A DNA stretch of 35,444 bases from Pseudomonadota bacterium (GTDB taxonomy: Bacteria > Pseudomonadota > Gammaproteobacteria > Steroidobacterales > Steroidobacteraceae), in contig JAJYUA010000034.1 in the NCBI GenBank assembly GCA_021792755.1, positions 1 to 35,444 of the forward strand, written 5' to 3'. The notes below the pieces were generated by a model, which worked only from the letters and a program-made list of their open reading frames with translations, made no database searches and was not told the origin of the DNA. This document shows positions 32,941 through 35,444 of this stretch, one piece after another. Made by a program: the position numbers and the translations under genes. Position 1 is the stretch's first letter; the number at the start of each line of letters is the position of its first letter.

Positions 32941-32973
32941 ATAAGTAATATCATACTATTTTTTGTCGAGACA
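32941..32973. promoter_or_regulatory. AT-rich divergent promoter with possible GntR operator
   Basis: An unusually AT-rich stretch between the GntR-type gene and the enoyl-CoA hydratase gene. It contains the inverted repeats AGTA-N6-TACT (32944-32957) and TGTC-GA-GACA (32964-32973). GntR/FCD proteins bind short interrupted palindromes near their own promoters, so autoregulation here is plausible. The exact operator and start sites are not established. Confidence 0.4.
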
Positions 32974-32993
32974 GTCTTTAGCCGAGGGCCATC

Positions 32994-33746
32994 ATGAGCG
33001 AGCGGGTAATCGTGACATACCGGGGCGCGGTGTGCGAGGTGCGTTTGAACCGTCCCGAGAAGCGCAATGCGTTGACGCTGGAGATGTATCGCGCATTGGC
33101 CGAGGCGATCGCGACAGCCGAGGCGCTCGATGAGGTGCGCGTCGTGCTGCTGAGCGGCGAGGGCGCCTGTTTCACCGCGGGCAACGATCTCAAGGACTTC
33201 CTCGCCGGTCCGCCGATCGACGATCCCGACCACCCCACGGGCCGCTTCGTGCGCGCCGTGGCGGCGATGAGCAAGGTATTGATCGCGGCGGTGCACGGCC
33301 CCACGGCCGGGCTCGGCCTTACGCTGCTGCTGCACTGCGATCTGGTGGTCGCCGCCGAGCGCAGCACGAAGCTGCTTGCGCCGTTCGTGCAGCTCGGCCT
33401 GGTGCCGGAGGCGGCGAGCACCCTGCTGCTGCCGGCCCTGATCGGCCAGCAGCGCGCCGCGGAGCTGCTGCTGCTCGGGGAGCCGCTCGATGCGCCGGCC
33501 GCGAAGGCCTGCGGCCTCGTCAACCGGGTGGTGGACGATGAGGGGCTCATGGAGGAGGCGAGGAGCCTCGCCGAGGCGGTGGCCTGCCGGCCGCGCGAAG
33601 CGGTGCGCGCCGCCAAGCGCCTGCTGCGCCACGGGCGCACGCAGGATGTGGCGGGCAGGATGGAGGAGGAATTGCGCGAATTCGCGGCCCGGCTGAAATC
33701 CGAGGAGTTCGCGGCCGCCGTGCAGGCGTTCTTCGCCAGGCGCTGA
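32994..33746 (+). CDS. Enoyl-CoA hydratase/isomerase family protein
   Basis: A 250-residue crotonase-fold protein acting on acyl-CoA thioesters. RLNRPEKRNALTLEMY opens the fold, CFTAGNDLKDFL forms the first oxyanion-hole strand, and AAVHGPTAGLGLTLLLHCDL the second. In LLAPFVQLGLVPEAASTLLLP only the second glutamate of a typical hydratase is present (GLVPEA); the first position is glutamine. This pattern is more like delta3-delta2-enoyl-CoA isomerases or PaaG-type enzymes than true hydratases. It stands alone, divergent from the GntR-type gene. The physiological substrate is not evident. Confidence 0.88.
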   Translation: MSERVIVTYRGAVCEVRLNRPEKRNALTLEMYRALAEAIATAEALDEVRVVLLSGEGACFTAGNDLKDFLAGPPIDDPDHPTGRFVRAVAAMSKVLIAAVHGPTAGLGLTLLLHCDLVVAAERSTKLLAPFVQLGLVPEAASTLLLPALIGQQRAAELLLLGEPLDAPAAKACGLVNRVVDDEGLMEEARSLAEAVACRPREAVRAAKRLLRHGRTQDVAGRMEEELREFAARLKSEEFAAAVQAFFARR

Positions 33747-33755
33747 GCCGCCTGA

Positions 33756-33795
33756 GCCCGATCCGTGCCGCCCGCCGGCACGCGCCGCATCGGGC
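33756..33795. terminator. Two-tier hairpin between convergent genes
   Basis: An outer 7-bp stem (GCCCGAT at 33756-33762 with ATCGGGC at 33789-33795) encloses an inner 6-bp stem (GTGCCG at 33765-33770 with CGGCAC at 33776-33781). It sits 10 bp after the enoyl-CoA hydratase stop and 41 bp before the crcB stop on the other strand. No T-run is present, but the position suits a shared transcription end for both genes. Confidence 0.55.
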
Positions 33796-33835
33796 CCTCG
33801 CGCCCGGCGCGCGGCGGCGCGCGCGATCCCCGGGC

Positions 33836-34216
33836 CTATCCTTTTGCCCACATGAGGGTCGCCATGCCGGCAAAGGTCGCCAGCAGCGAGGCGCTGACGT
33901 GGGTGGCCACCTCGGTGAGCGCCCAGCCGCTCTGGCCCCGTTGCAGCGCGGTCACCACCTCGGCCGAGAAGGTCGAGAACGTGGTCAATCCCCCGCAAAA
34001 GCCGGTGATGATGAACAGCCGCCACTCTGGCGGCAGCGCCGGGTTGCGCGCGAAGAAGGCGATCGCGAGTCCGATCACATAGGCGCCGATGATGTTGGCG
34101 GCGAGCGTGCCGGGGGGCAGGGAGGGGAAGAGGCCGTTCAGCCGGTTGCCGAGCCACCAGCGCAGCAGCGCCCCGACTGCCGCCCCCACGCTGACCGCCG
34201 CAATCGCTTTCCACAT
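33836..34216 (-). CDS. crcB: Fluoride ion channel CrcB/FluC
   Basis: A 126-residue four-helix membrane protein that exports fluoride as a dual-topology dimer. Hallmarks are [10 protein letters not shown] near residue 15, [16 protein letters not shown] with the conserved asparagine in helix 2, [17 protein letters not shown] with the phenylalanine-box and threonine pore residues in helix 3, and a final hydrophobic helix. Length is normal for the family. I looked upstream on its strand for the crcB-type fluoride riboswitch and could not make out the conserved core, so regulation is unknown. It converges on the enoyl-CoA hydratase gene. Confidence 0.94.
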   Translation of the reverse strand: MWKAIAAVSVGAAVGALLRWWLGNRLNGLFPSLPPGTLAANIIGAYVIGLAIAFFARNPALPPEWRLFIITGFCGGLTTFSTFSAEVVTALQRGQSGWALTEVATHVSASLLATFAGMATLMWAKG

Positions 34217-34332
34217 GCCAGATGCTCTCCGTCAGGCCCGCTCGAGCGGGGTTGGTGCAAAAGGACGTATATTCCGGCTTTCGGCACCGTGATGGCAAGC
34301 GGTTGCACCGCCGCCTGCCTTTGCCGTCAAAA

Positions 34333-34415
34333 GCCGGGGCGAGAACCGGTGGCAAGACCTCGAGTCCGGCTCATGACCGCAAGGTCGCGGGCGCAAATCC
34401 TGCGCCCCGCCACCA
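34333..34415 (+). pseudogene. tRNA-Met-like (CAT anticodon) sequence, probably degenerate
   Basis: The 83 bases align with initiator-type tRNA-Met. An acceptor stem gccgggg/ccccgcc pairs at six of seven positions, the anticodon loop is CTCATGA with a stem carrying one mismatch, AAGGTCG forms the variable region, a five-pair T stem is present and the 3' end is ACCA. The T loop reads CGCAAAT where TTCAAAT is expected, an extra base lies between the T stem and the acceptor stem, and the D arm is long and weakly paired. It is therefore more likely a decayed copy or an integration-site remnant than a working tRNA. Confidence 0.45.
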
Positions 34416-34665
34416 CATTCCATACAGCCCGCCGCGCTTGCGGCGGCTTGCAGCAAAACGCTGCGGTTCACTCCAGCCCCGGCAACCCGGCAGGGACGCT
34501 CGCCGGCTTTCGTACTGCCCGGGCACAGCGGCACCTTCCCTCCGAACAGGTCGAAGATCAGCGCCTGGGCTTGCAGGCTCGATCGGAGCTGCGCAGGCCG
34601 AAATCACCTGCGATGCTGGCGCCGCGTCGCTTCTCCGTGGAGAGCCAGGACATGAATCGCGGCTA
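34416..34665. other. Non-coding stretch between tRNA-like sequence and truncated gene
   Basis: No gene is supported. Several frames are open, as expected in GC-rich DNA, but none has recognisable sequence or a good start. A short inverted repeat GCCGC-GCTT-GCGGC lies near 34,432. The context, a tRNA-like sequence on one side and an IS-interrupted gene on the other, suggests debris of an earlier integration. Confidence 0.4.
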
Positions 34666-35317
34666 TCACTTCTGCTCCTGATTCCTTCCGACTGCCGCCA
34701 TCTGCTCGTCGATTGTGACCTTGCCGGTTTCGGCGGCCATCGCTGCCGCGGTGCGGGCGCGCGCGATCATCCGCTTCACCTCCGAATTTGCAGGGATGGC
34801 GAGAAGTTCGATGTCCGGATGCGCATTCGCAAACACCCGGAATATCTCATCGGAGAACGCCTGTCCGATGTAGTCGATGCCGGTGAAGTCGAATACGACT
34901 GTCTTGAACAGCTCCACTTCGGCGAGTACTCGCTTGGCCTGGGACCGGGACACGAGCTTGTCGGTGCCATGGCGGGCGAGGTCCACAGGGACGACAGTCT
35001 TGGTGAACTCGAAGTCATCACCCGAGAGGTACGCGTCAAACACCTTCTTGGTTGTGCGCGATGTGTGATTGTTGAGGCTCATGAAAACCGTAGTCCCATC
35101 CCGTTCGCGGCCGGCCTCGAGCATCCAATCGAGCGGCTTGCCGTGCTGGTGCGTAAAGAATGAGCCGCCTGATAGGATGCCGAACGAGTCAAACATGCGT
35201 GAGGTGAAAAGGATGTCCTCACCGGAATGATTCTTGGGGTCCGTGGTGAGCTTGCCTTTGGAGAGTTCAACGATCGCATGCCTTGCATCGAGCAGCCCCA
35301 GCTTGCTTTGAATCTTT
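34666..35317 (-). pseudogene. HATPase-DUF4325 (STAS-like) protein, 5' end removed by an IS
   Basis: The C-terminal part of a two-domain regulatory protein. The frame runs back without a stop to the IS end near 35,318 and carries LLDARHAIVELSKGKLTTDP, then NHSGEDILFTSRMFDSFG, which fits the ATP-lid region of the histidine-kinase-like ATPase found in this family. The STAS-like DUF4325 domain follows: DLARHGTDKLVSRSQAKRV, VVFDFTGIDYIGQAFSDEIF and SEVKRMIARA. The missing N-terminus would hold the first ATPase motifs and usually a helix-turn-helix. The ATG at 35196 could give a 176-residue protein with only the STAS-like domain. Such proteins often lie in accessory or defence-rich regions. Confidence 0.65.
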
Positions 35318-35334
35318 GGGCTCTGTTGAAAAAC
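35318..35334. repeat. Probable terminal repeat of an insertion sequence
   Basis: The sequence GGGCTCTGTTGAAAAAC lies exactly where the interrupted gene loses coding sense, eight bases before the transposase stop codon. TGTTGAAAAA-type ends are common among insertion sequences. The other end and any target duplication are outside the window. Confidence 0.5.
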
Positions 35335-35341
35335 GAGTGGG

Positions 35342-35444
35342 CTATGCGGTGACGTAGGGGTTGATGCGGGAGAAGTCGAGTTTGCCGGCGATCATGAAGA
35401 TGACCGTGCGGATAGTGCGGAAGCGGCCGTACCCGCGGGCCTTG
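35342..35444 (-). mobile_element. Insertion sequence, transposase C-terminus (partial)
   Basis: The last 33 residues of a transposase read leftward from the window edge to a TAG at 35342-35344. KARGYGRFRTIRTVIFMIAG followed by KLDFSRINPYVTA is the kind of C-terminus found in DDE transposases, with a resemblance to the ISL3 group that I hold only tentatively. The rest of the gene and the right IS end are beyond the window. The IS end at about 35,318 truncates the neighbouring HATPase-DUF4325 gene. Confidence 0.6.

Noticed and set aside
34293-34308. Sigma-54-like promoter TGGCAA-TTGCA
   Set aside because: Spacing between the two elements is one base short, the strand is wrong for crcB, and no gene follows in that direction.
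34217-34420. Fluoride riboswitch upstream of crcB
   Set aside because: I looked for the conserved core of the crcB RNA motif on the leftward strand and could not find it; the region instead holds the tRNA-like sequence on the other strand.
34222-35163. Rightward 313-codon open frame across the tRNA-like sequence and the DUF4325 gene
   Set aside because: It covers a tRNA-like sequence and then the antisense of the truncated regulator, with no motif of its own.

Overview
The window is high-GC, densely coded DNA from a gammaproteobacterium. The best taxonomic clues are a GlrK/QseG/GlrR-type two-component block, an SrkA-type kinase and a close XylE relative. The left half (about 190 to 18,800) is an exopolysaccharide or capsule biosynthesis locus, and the right half (about 20,800 to 34,200) is ordinary chromosomal material. 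The exopolysaccharide locus probably continues left of the window: no polymerase, flippase, export proteins, exosortase or PEP-CTERM protein is visible here. All calls come from reading the sequence and translations; no database search was run.

Exopolysaccharide region. A divergent promoter gap near 5,303-5,407 separates two operon-like groups. Leftward are an acyl-AMP ligase, a sulfotransferase, a GT4 glycosyltransferase, a 49-codon GT2 remnant and a GT2 glycosyltransferase with C-terminal membrane segments. Rightward are an acyl carrier protein, an AsnB-type amidotransferase, a NadE-like ATP pyrophosphatase and a NodB-type deacetylase, the last three linked by ATGA overlaps. Next come two tandem paralogous GT2 genes, the decayed remains of a GT4 gene, a TviB-type nucleotide-sugar dehydrogenase, a second and different sulfotransferase, a fused glycosyltransferase-methyltransferase, another GT2, and a polyprenyl-phosphate sugar-1-phosphate transferase that would start the repeat unit on the lipid carrier. 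Together they predict an uronate-containing, sulfated, possibly methylated and acyl- or amide-decorated glycan. The ligase, carrier protein and amidotransferase resemble genes that travel with exosortase (PEP-CTERM) exopolysaccharide clusters.

Inserted unit, 18,818-20,823. The last 64 bp of the sugar-transferase gene plus 19 bp beyond it form an 83-bp sequence repeated perfectly 2,006 bp downstream. Between the copies lie only two genes, overlapping by ATGA: a 143-residue protein of no recognised function and a 451-residue protein whose C-terminus looks like an ImmA/IrrE peptidase without its HExxH zinc motif. This looks like a small integrated element that rebuilds the 3' end of its target gene, and it is the best candidate here for an undescribed system.

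Right half. After a small 60-codon gene and an 18-bp x 6 tandem repeat comes a leftward galE-glrK-qseG-glrR operon (envelope sensing coupled to UDP-sugar supply). Divergent from it are srkA, a GAF-PAS-PAS-GGDEF-EAL cyclic-di-GMP protein, a XylE-like sugar:H+ symporter, a GntR/FCD repressor, an enoyl-CoA hydratase/isomerase and the fluoride channel gene crcB.

Right end. Beyond crcB the sequence becomes mobile debris: a degenerate tRNA-Met-like sequence, a gene for a HATPase-DUF4325 (STAS-like) protein cut off by an insertion sequence, and the start of that IS, whose transposase gene runs off the window.
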